This document shows, piece by piece, positions 1 to 5,713 of a stretch of DNA of 5,713 nt (position 1 is its first letter; each line of letters opens with the position of its first letter). Made by a program: the position numbers and the translations under genes. The notes under the pieces were generated by a model. It was not told where the DNA came from. It saw nothing but the letters and a program-made list of their open reading frames with translations, and ran no database searches. The DNA is from Candidatus Binataceae bacterium (GTDB lineage: Bacteria; Desulfobacterota; Binatia; Binatales; Binataceae), in contig JASHZA010000405.1 in NCBI GenBank assembly GCA_030042765.1, positions 1 through 5,713 of the forward strand. The letters run 5' to 3'.

Positions 1-383
1 GCGTTGATATCGCTTGTGCTTGAGTTCGACACATAGAGGTTACCCTCCGCGTCATAGGTGGCGAAGTTCGGCAAGGTGAGCGCTAAAGCTCCGACGCGAT
101 CGGCGATCATCGAGACCTGTCCGGCCTGCGTCACGCGCATTACCGCCTTCTTGCCCAGATCGCAATAGACGAGATTGCCTTGGCGATCCATCGTAACGCC
201 GTTGGGAATCGAACCGGCAGGCAAGCTGGTCAGCTCGCTGACCTTACCGTCGGGAGTCACCTTGTACATAACGCCGTTGCGGCCGCCGCCGTATACGTTA
301 TTGTCCTTGTCGACCACGACGCCTTCCGCTTTGAGTACACCGCGTCCAAAGATCTGCACCATATCCGTTGGAAAAGTTGCCAT
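1..383 (-). CDS. SMP-30/gluconolactonase-like beta-propeller protein (3' end outside window)
   Basis: Only the first 127 codons are visible; the frame is open to the left edge. The start ATG (383-381) has a strong AGGAGG 7 nt upstream. The translation shows repeated propeller-blade units of the form 'PNG-x-D-x-G-N-L-Y': residues 21-46 (GVVVDKDNNVYGGG, then YKVTPDGK), 60-75 (PNGVTMDRQGNLVY) and 105-119 (LPNFATYDAEGNLYVS). This is typical of SMP-30/gluconolactonase/LRE-like and NHL-type six-bladed propellers. Glu20 in 'AEG' sits where the N-terminal metal-ligand glutamate of SMP-30 enzymes is found, which is an inference from position only. No signal peptide or membrane segment is seen, so it is probably cytoplasmic. 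Family members hydrolyse sugar or other lactones with a divalent metal, but many act on unknown substrates, and a non-enzymatic NHL protein is possible. It lies 68 nt downstream of the LLM oxidoreductase gene on the same strand, probably co-transcribed with it. Confidence 0.8.
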   Translation of the reverse strand, partial: MATFPTDMVQIFGRGVLKAEGVVVDKDNNVYGGGRNGVMYKVTPDGKVSELTSLPAGSIPNGVTMDRQGNLVYCDLGKKAVMRVTQAGQVSMIADRVGALALTLPNFATYDAEGNLYVSNSSTSDIN

Positions 384-390
384 TGCCTGT

Positions 391-396
391 TCCTCC
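391..396 (-). promoter_or_regulatory. Ribosome binding site of the SMP-30-like gene
   Basis: On the minus strand AAAGGAGG precedes ATG, with 7 nt between AGGAGG and the start codon. This is a near-perfect anti-16S match and fixes the start at 383. Confidence 0.8.
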
Positions 397-400
397 TTTG

Positions 401-420
401 CGCGAGACGCTGGGCTCGCG
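401..420 (-). promoter_or_regulatory. Perfect 6-bp hairpin just upstream of the SMP-30-like gene's ribosome binding site
   Basis: CGCGAG (401-406) and CTCGCG (415-420) are exact inverted copies around an 8-nt loop. On the minus-strand transcript this would place a GC-rich stem 4 nt before the AAGGAGG-type site. There is no U-run after it, so it does not look like an intrinsic terminator. It could stabilise the 5' end of a processed message, affect translation, or be chance. The structure is seen directly; its function is inferred. Confidence 0.35.
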
Positions 421-442
421 AAGATAGCTCCTGTGACTGATG

Positions 443-460
443 ACCCGCGGGTTAAACCCG
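443..460. repeat. Overlapping palindromes at the 3' end of the LLM gene
   Basis: Positions 443-452 read ACCCGCGGGT, a perfect 10-nt palindrome. Positions 448-460 read CGGGTTAAACCCG, a perfect 13-nt palindrome around a single central A. The two share the arm CGGGT. The LLM stop codon (minus-strand TAA, 454-452) lies inside the motif. As RNA only a short stem (CGGG/CCCG with a 5-nt loop) could form. It may be a weak 3' structure, a protein-binding site, or chance in GC-rich DNA. Confidence 0.35.
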
Positions 461-1327
461 ACGAGCCCGCTCTACGACCAGAGCGTAACGCTTAACCAAA
501 TCGAGCGCCGCGCCGTCAGCCATCGCGATGCCGAGCTTCTGCGAAAAAACCATGACGCGGCTTGCACCGGCTTCTTTATAAGCCCGAAGTTCTTCAACCG
601 ACGGTCCGTCCTCCCGCGGATCGACGATCGCTGTGATCTGCAAGGCATCGGGATTACGTCCGTTCGCGGAAGCAAGTTTCCTGAGGGTTGCCACGTCGCG
701 TTTGAACGCCTCCGCATTTTGCACCAGAGGCATCCAGCCGTCGTAAGTGCGCGCGACGCGCTCGATAGCTTTGGGACCGTGCGCACCGAGCAGAATTGGC
801 GGATACGGCTTTTGCAACGGCTTGGGCTCGCATCTGAGCGCCGGGAAGCGGACCAACTCACCATTGTAACTCGGCTCCGGTTCCGTCCAGGCGACGCGCA
901 TCGCTTCAGTCGTTTCGCGCAGACGCTTCCACCGGTTGCCGAAGTTCGCGCCCATCGCCTCGGTTTCCTCTCGCAGCCATCCCGCACCGACCCCCAGGAT
1001 AACGCGGCCGCCGGAGTAAAGATCGAGGGTGGCGATGGTCTTGGCCGTGATCAGCGGCTCACGCTCCGGCAGAAGACAGATGCCGGTTCCGAGCTTGATA
1101 CGCCTGGTTGCGGTTGCCGCAATCGTCAGCGCGACAAAAGGATCGACCCAGCGCCCGTAATGCTCGGGCAATTTGCCACCGCCCGGAACCTCGGTCTTGA
1201 AACCTACAGGAATGACCGGATGTTCGGGAATCCAGAGCGATTCGTAGCCGGCGGCCTCGGCAGCTCGCGCGATTTCGGCGACGTCGCCGGTTCGCGCCGT
1301 GGTCGCTACCAGAATACCTACGTCCAT
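452..1327 (-). CDS. LLM-class flavin/F420-dependent oxidoreductase (TIGR03619, Rv2161c-like)
   Basis: This 291-aa protein has the bacterial luciferase-like (LLM) TIM-barrel fold signature throughout. Residues 1-40 carry the first strand and helix and 'SLWIPEHPVIP'. Residues 74-117 hold the family's most conserved stretch (TRRIKLGTG, then PLITAKTIATLDLYSGGR and VILGVGAGW). Residues 147-161 (W-T-E-P-x-x-S-Y-x-G) and 176-200 (PPILLGAHGPKAIERVARTYDGWMP) complete it. This pattern fits the subgroup annotated as probable F420-dependent oxidoreductase, Rv2161c family. Such enzymes transfer hydride between reduced F420 or FMN and an organic substrate. Cofactor and substrate cannot be read from the sequence. 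The start is supported by GAGGAG 6 nt upstream of ATG and by the family-typical N-terminus. It is the first gene of a likely two-gene unit with the SMP-30-like protein and is divergent from the PLP-enzyme gene. Length is normal and no frame damage is seen. Confidence 0.92.
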   Translation of the reverse strand: MDVGILVATTARTGDVAEIARAAEAAGYESLWIPEHPVIPVGFKTEVPGGGKLPEHYGRWVDPFVALTIAATATRRIKLGTGICLLPEREPLITAKTIATLDLYSGGRVILGVGAGWLREETEAMGANFGNRWKRLRETTEAMRVAWTEPEPSYNGELVRFPALRCEPKPLQKPYPPILLGAHGPKAIERVARTYDGWMPLVQNAEAFKRDVATLRKLASANGRNPDALQITAIVDPREDGPSVEELRAYKEAGASRVMVFSQKLGIAMADGAALDLVKRYALVVERARRV

Positions 1328-1333
1328 GGTTTT

Positions 1334-1339
1334 CTCCTC
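1334..1339 (-). promoter_or_regulatory. Ribosome binding site of the LLM oxidoreductase gene
   Basis: The minus strand reads GAGGAG followed by 6 nt (AAAACC) and the ATG at 1327-1325. This is a strong Shine-Dalgarno match that decides the start codon. Confidence 0.8.
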
Positions 1340-1461
1340 TCGAGGAAGTTCCGCCTGAAGTCAAAGGGCGTGAGTATCACGGGCTGTGAACATAGCGCGA
1401 AGCGACGCTGAGGAGGTAACACGACACCAGTCGGTCGCGTCAAGTAGCCCGCGCTTGCCCG

Positions 1462-1475
1462 ACGCCACCTGGCGT
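1462..1475. promoter_or_regulatory. Inverted repeat, possible operator
   Basis: ACGCCA-CC-TGGCGT is a perfect 6-bp inverted repeat with a 2-nt centre, about 50 nt upstream of the PLP-enzyme start. The dyad falls between the weak -35-like and -10-like boxes on the plus strand, a common place for a repressor site. The symmetry is seen directly; regulator binding is inferred, and chance is possible in GC-rich DNA. Confidence 0.3.
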
Positions 1476-1514
1476 GCGTCAATGATTGGGTTCGAGCCTC
1501 GCGATACCGATGAC

Positions 1515-1518
1515 GGAG
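1515..1518 (+). promoter_or_regulatory. Ribosome binding site of the PLP-enzyme gene
   Basis: GGAG lies 6 nt upstream of the ATG at 1525. It is moderate in strength but well spaced, and supports this start over later in-frame methionines, the next of which (residue 101) lies within the conserved core. Confidence 0.65.
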
Positions 1519-1524
1519 TGAAGC

Positions 1525-2766
1525 ATGTCCAAACCTCCTTACCGAGTGAGACCGGAGACGGCGGTTCTGATCAAGGGATTCGATCCACAGTTGTCGGTGG
1601 GATCGGCGCGGCCGCCCGTTTATCGCAGTTCAACGTACGTGTTCTCGAGCCCCGAGGAAGCGGAGCGCGCATTCAAGATCGTGCTCGGAAGAATCCCTGA
1701 ACTCGAGGGTGAGAAGCCCGATCTCATATACGCCCGCCTGAGCCATCCAAACGCCGAAATCGTCGAGGATCATCTCGTACCGCTCGAGCGTGGCGCGAAG
1801 GCGGCCGCCGTATTCAATTCAGGGATGGCCGCGATCTTCACGGTGATGATTGGGTTTCTCGAGCGTGGCGGCTCGGTCCTTTATACCCAACCGTTGTATG
1901 GCGGCACCCAGCATTTGATTCATCGGATTATCGAGCCGCTGGGTTTCAGGGCGCGCGGAGTGCCTGCCGGCGACGCCCGGGCCATGGCCGATGCGGCCGC
2001 GCAGATGAACGACCTGCAGCTTGTGCTGACCGAGACGCCGGCGAATCCGACGCTTACGATGAGCGATATCGCGGCTGCGGCGTCGGTCGTGCGGCGGCAT
2101 CCGAAACGCCCGATTCTCGCGGTCGACAATACGCTGCTGGGGCCGACGTTCCAGCATCCGTTGGCCCTCGGGGCCGACCTCGCGATCTACTCGGCGACCA
2201 AGTTTCTGGGTGGTTTCAGCGACCTGCTTGCAGGAGTGGTGCTCGCGCAGGAGCCGGATTTGATCCAAAGCCTGCGCGGCGTCCGTGCTTTGCTGGGCAA
2301 TATCCTCCAGCCCGACGAATGTTGGATGCTCGATTCGCGATTGTCCACCGTGGCGCTGCGGATGAACCGGCAGAGCAAGAACGCGCAGCGTATCGCCGAG
2401 CATCTGGCAGGCCATCCGCGGGTAAGACGAGTGTTTTACCCATCACTGTTCACCGACGCGGAGCAAATCAGGATTCGTGACGCGCAGACGGATTACCCCG
2501 GATCACTGATTTCACTCGAGATCGACGGCGGGAAACAGGGCGCGTTCGACTTCCTGCGTCATTTGACGATAGCGAGAAACGCCGTCAGCCTTGGCGGGGT
2601 CGAGACACTCGTGTGTCATCCGATGACGACGACCCACAGCGAACTGTCGGCGGAAGAGTTGTCGGCCGCCGGCATCACCGAGGCGCTGGTGCGGATATCG
2701 ATCGGCACCGAGCATTGGCGTGACCTGCTCGATGATTTCACGCGGGCTTTGGAAGGCTTGGCATAA
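1525..2766 (+). CDS. Cystathionine gamma-synthase-family PLP-dependent enzyme
   Basis: This 413-aa protein belongs to the Cys/Met metabolism PLP-dependent family (fold type I). Visible cofactor residues are Tyr69 and Arg71 (I-Y-A-R, phosphate contact from the partner subunit), Ser99-Gly100-Met101 (phosphate loop), Tyr125 in YGGT (stacks on PLP), Glu170 and Asn174 (E-T-P-A-N-P), Asp201 in VDNT (pyridine nitrogen), and Lys226 in SATK (Schiff base). The C-terminal domain has SLGGVETL (355-362) and Arg390 in VRISIG, the substrate-carboxylate arginine. The family includes cystathionine synthases and lyases, O-acylhomoserine sulfhydrylases and methionine gamma-lyase. The specificity here is undetermined. 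Gly127 replaces the cysteine (YGCT) typical of methionine gamma-lyase, arguing against that activity. Phe231 occupies the position of the usual histidine in the GHSD-like motif. Residues 50-66 add length between the N-terminal segment and the Y-x-R motif. The gene is single on its strand in this window and converges on recD. Confidence 0.92.
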   Translation: MSKPPYRVRPETAVLIKGFDPQLSVGSARPPVYRSSTYVFSSPEEAERAFKIVLGRIPELEGEKPDLIYARLSHPNAEIVEDHLVPLERGAKAAAVFNSGMAAIFTVMIGFLERGGSVLYTQPLYGGTQHLIHRIIEPLGFRARGVPAGDARAMADAAAQMNDLQLVLTETPANPTLTMSDIAAAASVVRRHPKRPILAVDNTLLGPTFQHPLALGADLAIYSATKFLGGFSDLLAGVVLAQEPDLIQSLRGVRALLGNILQPDECWMLDSRLSTVALRMNRQSKNAQRIAEHLAGHPRVRRVFYPSLFTDAEQIRIRDAQTDYPGSLISLEIDGGKQGAFDFLRHLTIARNAVSLGGVETLVCHPMTTTHSELSAEELSAAGITEALVRISIGTEHWRDLLDDFTRALEGLA

Positions 2767-2781
2767 GCCCCTTACACCCGT
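2767..2781. other. 15-nt convergent junction between the PLP-enzyme gene and recD
   Basis: The TAA of the plus-strand gene (2764-2766) and the TGA of minus-strand recD (2784-2782) are 15 nt apart. There is no U-tract hairpin. A 5-bp stem GGCTT/AAGCC (2755-2759 with 2765-2769) spans the plus-strand stop codon but is weak. Transcripts from both sides probably overlap here. Confidence 0.6.
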
Positions 2782-4818
2782 TCAGTCCGGAGTTGTCCGT
2801 GCGCCCGCTGCCGGTGAGGGTAGAAGATCGGCGAGCCCGGAATGACGCTCTTCCTTGCGCGCGATGGCGATACGCAGCAAGTCCATACTCCCGAAGATTA
2901 CAACCGAGCTGCGGGCGCGGCTCACACCCGTATATAACAATTCGCGGGTGAGGATCGGCACGTCCTGATCGGGCAGAACGATCGCTACTTCATCGAACTC
3001 CGAACCCTGAGCCTTGTGGATCGTGGTCGCATAGCACAATTCGAGAGACTCGCGCAGCGCGGCGAGATCGAACGCGAGATAATCGCCATCGCGAATGAAC
3101 ACCGCCTTCAAGTCTTCGCGGCCGCCGGGGGCGGCGACTTTCACGACGATCCCCTGTTCGCCGTTGAACAACATCCGCTCATAATCGTTGCGCACGACTA
3201 TCACAGGCTCGCCGGGCAGGAAGCCCCAGCGCTCGCGCGAGCTGCCGGTGTCGTTTGAGACACGGCGATGTATCCCGGCATTAATTGCAGCGGCGCCGGT
3301 GGTCAGGATGCGGGTGACGCATAAGAGGCGCGCGGCAGCGAAGTGATCGAAGATTCGGCGGAGGTCGGCGATCGCGGCAGCATGGAAACCACGCTCGTCC
3401 TCCCGATAGATCTTGTTCCTGAGGGCTGCGATATGTCCGGCACTGACCTTAGCCATGTACCAACGTTCAAGAAAACGCTCAAGCTGTGCGCCCAGCCCAT
3501 TCACAAATTCCACTCGTTCGAACCGCAACTCGTCGGGCGTTACACGCTCAGTGAAGAGGCTTTCACCCTCGGCGGTGTCAATCGAGCCTAGATTTATTTG
3601 GCGCGTCAGTGCTCGTATCGCCCGCCCGCGCTCATCGCTCGAGTCCGTGCGGAAACTCTGCGTAAGCCGCGTGCAGATCCCGGCGTAGCTTTTCTCCGCC
3701 ACTCCTACGAGATCTCGAAAGACTGCGCCGGCCGCAACCGACGGGAGCTGATCGGCGTCGCCCAGCATTATGAGCCTGGCTCCGGGCCGCAGGCTTGCCA
3801 CCAGTCGCTCCGTCAAGAGCAGGTCGAGCATCGAACTCTCGTCAATGACAACGACAGACGCCGCCAATGGATTGTTGCGATGGCGTGCGAAGCTACCGCG
3901 GTCCGGGGAATAACCGAGCAGCCGATGCACCGTTGACGATTCTGGAGACGCCGCCGCGAGCAGTTGGTCCGTGCTGTCGGGGTCGCGCACCATGGCTATC
4001 CCTTGCCGGACGCTTTCGCCCATACGGAAAGCTGCCCTTCCAGTCGGGGCAGCAAGCGCTATTTCACCGGGTTTGACGCCGAGCCGGACCAGGACACGGA
4101 GAATCGCGAGGATAGTAGAGGTCTTGCCGGTTCCGGGTCCCCCCGAGATGAGGGCGAGATTGCAGCTTGCGGCACTGACCACCGCGGTACGCTGCTCTTC
4201 GGACATTGCCACTTCGCGGCCGCTGGATAGAACAGGCCGCTTCAGCACATCGCCAACCGCCGCCGCCACGGCCGCCTCCGCCATAGGTGCGACGCGCATT
4301 TTGAACCGCGGACCGATGGATTCCGCAAGCCCTAGTTCGGCCGCGCGAATCCGCTGATGGGAGATGAACGGAGGAGTATACAGCAGCGGTTTGTATTCGC
4401 CGGGCCTTCCCACCACGGCCGCGGCCGCCCCGGAAGCGAGCAATCGCTCTATTTCTCTTGCGATTTTCTGAGGGCCGTCCTCACCGAAGGCATCACCGCA
4501 CAGCGGGGTCATAATCCTGCGAATGGTCTCGCGCGATTCGTCACCCGTTACGGGCAACTGCGTACTGCCTTCCTCGAGCGCAATCAACGAGGCAACTACC
4601 AGCATGATCAGCGCCAGGCGGGGAACCATTCCAAGGTCGCCCTCGAAAGCCGCAATTTCGGCGGCTAAGTGCACCGCGGAGGAATCGAGGTTGAATGCCT
4701 GCGCACCAATTTCGATCTGTCGCAGCAGCAGTCGAAATTCTGCCTCTTCGCCGTGCGCGCCGTCTTCGCCTTGCGAGACAACCGATGGCAGACCGAGATG
4801 TGCGCCGGTTGCGTCCAT
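2782..4818 (-). CDS. recD: RecD, exonuclease V (RecBCD) alpha subunit, 5'-3' helicase
   Basis: This 678-aa SF1B helicase has all core motifs: Q motif S-E-E-Q-R (206-210), Walker A GGPGTGKT (226-233, Lys232), motif Ia APTGRAA (257-263), Walker B VVIDESSM (323-330, Asp326/Glu327), motif III GDADQLPSV (353-361), motif IV L-T-Q-S-F-R (385-390), motif V ATTIHKAQGSEFDE (597-610) and motif VI YTGVSRAR (629-636). The order and wording of motifs III, V and VI are those of RecD. RecD is the fast 5'-3' motor of RecBCD, which processes double-strand ends for repair and degrades linear DNA. The protein is longer than E. coli RecD (608 aa). Its Walker A lysine is about 55 residues further in, so the extra length is mostly N-terminal. 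The ATG lies 3 nt after the recB stop with no clear Shine-Dalgarno, suggesting translational coupling. No good alternative start exists: the first in-frame GTG is codon 49, inside the conserved N-terminal domain. Confidence 0.96.
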   Translation of the reverse strand: MDATGAHLGLPSVVSQGEDGAHGEEAEFRLLLRQIEIGAQAFNLDSSAVHLAAEIAAFEGDLGMVPRLALIMLVVASLIALEEGSTQLPVTGDESRETIRRIMTPLCGDAFGEDGPQKIAREIERLLASGAAAAVVGRPGEYKPLLYTPPFISHQRIRAAELGLAESIGPRFKMRVAPMAEAAVAAAVGDVLKRPVLSSGREVAMSEEQRTAVVSAASCNLALISGGPGTGKTSTILAILRVLVRLGVKPGEIALAAPTGRAAFRMGESVRQGIAMVRDPDSTDQLLAAASPESSTVHRLLGYSPDRGSFARHRNNPLAASVVVIDESSMLDLLLTERLVASLRPGARLIMLGDADQLPSVAAGAVFRDLVGVAEKSYAGICTRLTQSFRTDSSDERGRAIRALTRQINLGSIDTAEGESLFTERVTPDELRFERVEFVNGLGAQLERFLERWYMAKVSAGHIAALRNKIYREDERGFHAAAIADLRRIFDHFAAARLLCVTRILTTGAAAINAGIHRRVSNDTGSSRERWGFLPGEPVIVVRNDYERMLFNGEQGIVVKVAAPGGREDLKAVFIRDGDYLAFDLAALRESLELCYATTIHKAQGSEFDEVAIVLPDQDVPILTRELLYTGVSRARSSVVIFGSMDLLRIAIARKEERHSGLADLLPSPAAGARTTPD

Positions 4819-4821
4819 AGC

Positions 4822-5713
4822 TCAGGAAAGCTGGGGCAGGTTCATCAACTCGCTATTGAGCCCGCAGACCTCGGACCAGCTCGGTCGGTGAAAGTATATC
4901 CCTTGCCGGCCGTCGCCGTCCGTACCGACGCCCCGCAAGAAGACGAAGACCAGACCCCCAAATCGCTTTGCGTACTCGCTTTCGCCGCTAATCCGCAACA
5001 GGTGAAGCACGCCGGCCAAATAGATTCGCGCCTGCAAATCATAGTTGTTCTTCACGTGATTCTCGATCGTCGCCCGTTCATACGATGACAACAGGTCGCT
5101 TTTCCAGTCGGCGAAGTAGACTAGCCCGTCCTGTTCAAAGACAAGGTCCACGAATCCCTTGAGAAAGCCACGCTCGACCGTCCACTGCGCGCCCCCGGAG
5201 CCGGCGAACCCAGGGTGGTTCTGCTCCGGGACCGGGAAGATGAATTCCATTTCGCGCACGCTGCGACAACTGTGCAGCGGGCCAATGAAACGACGCTCCC
5301 CGACCGCCAAGCGCGTGGTAAGCGCATTGAACACGATCCGGCGGCCACGGTCGAACCATCGTGGTTCCCTGACTTGGTGCAGCCGCATCGAATCGCGAAA
5401 CAGTCGTTTGACGTCGTCGCGATCCTGCCATGACTCGAAATTCGGATCGTCGCCAAAGGTATCCAATTCGAGCAGGCGTTCGATCACGTCATGCAGAAAA
5501 ATACCGACTTGGCTTCCGCCGGGTAAGTCTGTTGGCGGCGCCTCGGCCTCTAGATCCGTCTTGAAATCCTCCGGCGCGATGGACCACGCGGCCGCCCGTT
5601 CCGCATGCTTGAGGGAAGTATAGGAGCTCATCGACAGTGCCGCATGATTACGCCGCGCACGAGCGAAGACGGTCTCCCGCTCCGAGTCGTCGCTGGTAAG
5701 CGCCGCCGGCGGA
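4822..5713 (-). CDS. recB: RecB C-terminal nuclease domain, RecBCD beta subunit (5' end outside window)
   Basis: The frame is open to the right edge. It reads through the ATG at 5631, which is internal: the preceding 27 codons are coding-like and lead into 'SMSSYTSL', matching the S-Y/F-S/T-x-L segment at the entry to the RecB nuclease domain. Counting from that Met, the domain shows His47 in GIFLHDVIE, Glu129 in EMEF, Asp162 in KGFVDLVFE, Asp175-x-Lys177 in FADWKSD, and Tyr197/Gln200 in YDLQARIYLAGVLH, then FGGLVFVFLRGV. These correspond to E. coli RecB His956, Asp1067, Asp1080 and Lys1082; the spacing Asp162-Asp175-Lys177 (13 and 2) is the same. The PD-(D/E)XK nuclease therefore looks intact. 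AddA shares this nuclease type, but the adjoining recD identifies a RecBCD locus. The helicase part, and presumably recC, lie beyond the window on the right. The TGA (4824-4822) is 3 nt before recD. Confidence 0.93.
   Translation of the reverse strand, partial: PPAALTSDDSERETVFARARRNHAALSMSSYTSLKHAERAAAWSIAPEDFKTDLEAEAPPTDLPGGSQVGIFLHDVIERLLELDTFGDDPNFESWQDRDDVKRLFRDSMRLHQVREPRWFDRGRRIVFNALTTRLAVGERRFIGPLHSCRSVREMEFIFPVPEQNHPGFAGSGGAQWTVERGFLKGFVDLVFEQDGLVYFADWKSDLLSSYERATIENHVKNNYDLQARIYLAGVLHLLRISGESEYAKRFGGLVFVFLRGVGTDGDGRQGIYFHRPSWSEVCGLNSELMNLPQLS

Larger units (their letters stand above)
1328..1524. promoter_or_regulatory. Divergent intergenic region between the LLM and PLP-enzyme genes
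   Basis: These 197 nt separate two genes pointing away from each other, so promoters for both must lie here or within the neighbouring gene starts. I see no convincing sigma-70 promoter. The best partial matches are TTGACG on the minus strand (1443-1438), without a good -10 box at standard spacing, and TTGCCC on the plus strand (1455-1460), with a poor GTCAAT 17 nt later. A perfect inverted repeat lies at 1462-1475. An AGGAGGT on the plus strand (1411-1417) has no start codon at useful distance. Confidence 0.5.

Noticed and set aside
440..1411. 323-codon open frame on the plus strand, antisense to the whole LLM gene
   Set aside because: It is longer than the real gene opposite, but its product is Arg-rich with no recognisable domain, and it has no clear ribosome binding site. 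The minus-strand product matches a known family end to end. Long antisense frames are expected in GC-rich DNA.
1411..1417. Perfect AGGAGGT Shine-Dalgarno-like sequence on the plus strand
   Set aside because: No ATG, GTG or TTG follows within usable distance, so it does not define a gene start.
1415..1443. TTGACG -35-like box on the minus strand for the LLM gene
   Set aside because: The hexamers at 16-18 nt spacing (for example GTTACC, TTACCT) are poor -10 matches, so no promoter can be called.
1386..1700. Possible small plus-strand gene overlapping the start of the PLP-enzyme gene
   Set aside because: It overlaps the true gene in another frame, shows no domain and has no good ribosome binding site. 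The downstream ATG at 1525 has both.
1819..2415. 198-codon open frame antisense to the PLP-enzyme gene
   Set aside because: Shadow frame within a clearly coding gene; His/Arg-rich product without motifs.
2755..2769. Short stem GGCTT/AAGCC at the end of the PLP-enzyme gene as a terminator
   Set aside because: Only 5 bp, it includes the stop codon, and no U-run follows.
5629..5631. ATG at 5631 as the true start of a 269-aa stand-alone nuclease
   Set aside because: The frame stays open upstream to the window edge with coding-like residues, and the sequence matches the interior of RecB at the start of its nuclease domain. The gene is therefore partial rather than a short nuclease.
1..5713. New defence system, mobile element, CRISPR array or RNA gene
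   Set aside because: No transposase, integrase, spaced repeats, tRNA or rRNA-like structures were seen. RecBCD is a known housekeeping repair and DNA-degradation complex, and the other genes are ordinary metabolic families.

Overview
The window is GC-rich, gene-dense bacterial chromosome: four protein-coding loci and no RNA genes, mobile elements or CRISPR. Two genes run off the ends. The gene set (RecB and RecD of a RecBCD nuclease, an F420-type luciferase-like oxidoreductase, an SMP-30-like beta-propeller protein and a cystathionine gamma-synthase-family enzyme) suits a Gram-negative or related high-GC lineage. Desulfobacterota/Binatota-like, acidobacterial and proteobacterial groups all fit, but the sequence alone does not assign a phylum.

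Left part (1-1327, minus strand): a probable two-gene unit. It is transcribed right to left: a 291-aa LLM-class (TIGR03619/Rv2161c-like) oxidoreductase, a 68-nt gap holding a palindromic motif, a 6-bp hairpin and a strong ribosome binding site, then the first 127 codons of an SMP-30/gluconolactonase-like protein cut by the window edge. Both look like small-molecule metabolism enzymes, but no substrate can be read from the sequence.

Middle (1328-2766): a 197-nt divergent intergenic region containing a perfect 6-bp inverted repeat, then a plus-strand 413-aa PLP-dependent Cys/Met-metabolism enzyme. Its catalytic lysine and phosphate-binding residues are intact. It has a phenylalanine where the family signature normally has histidine just after the lysine.

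Right part (2782-5713, minus strand): the 3' end of recB, carrying the complete C-terminal nuclease domain, followed 3 nt later by a complete recD of 678 aa. Together with an expected recC outside the window these would encode the RecBCD helicase-nuclease for double-strand-break repair and degradation of linear DNA. recD and the PLP-enzyme gene converge with only 15 nt between their stop codons.

I see no new system here. The notable points are small: the His-to-Phe change in the PLP enzyme, the hairpin and palindromes in the LLM/SMP-30 gap, the inverted repeat in the divergent promoter region, and the tight recB-recD junction without a clear ribosome binding site.
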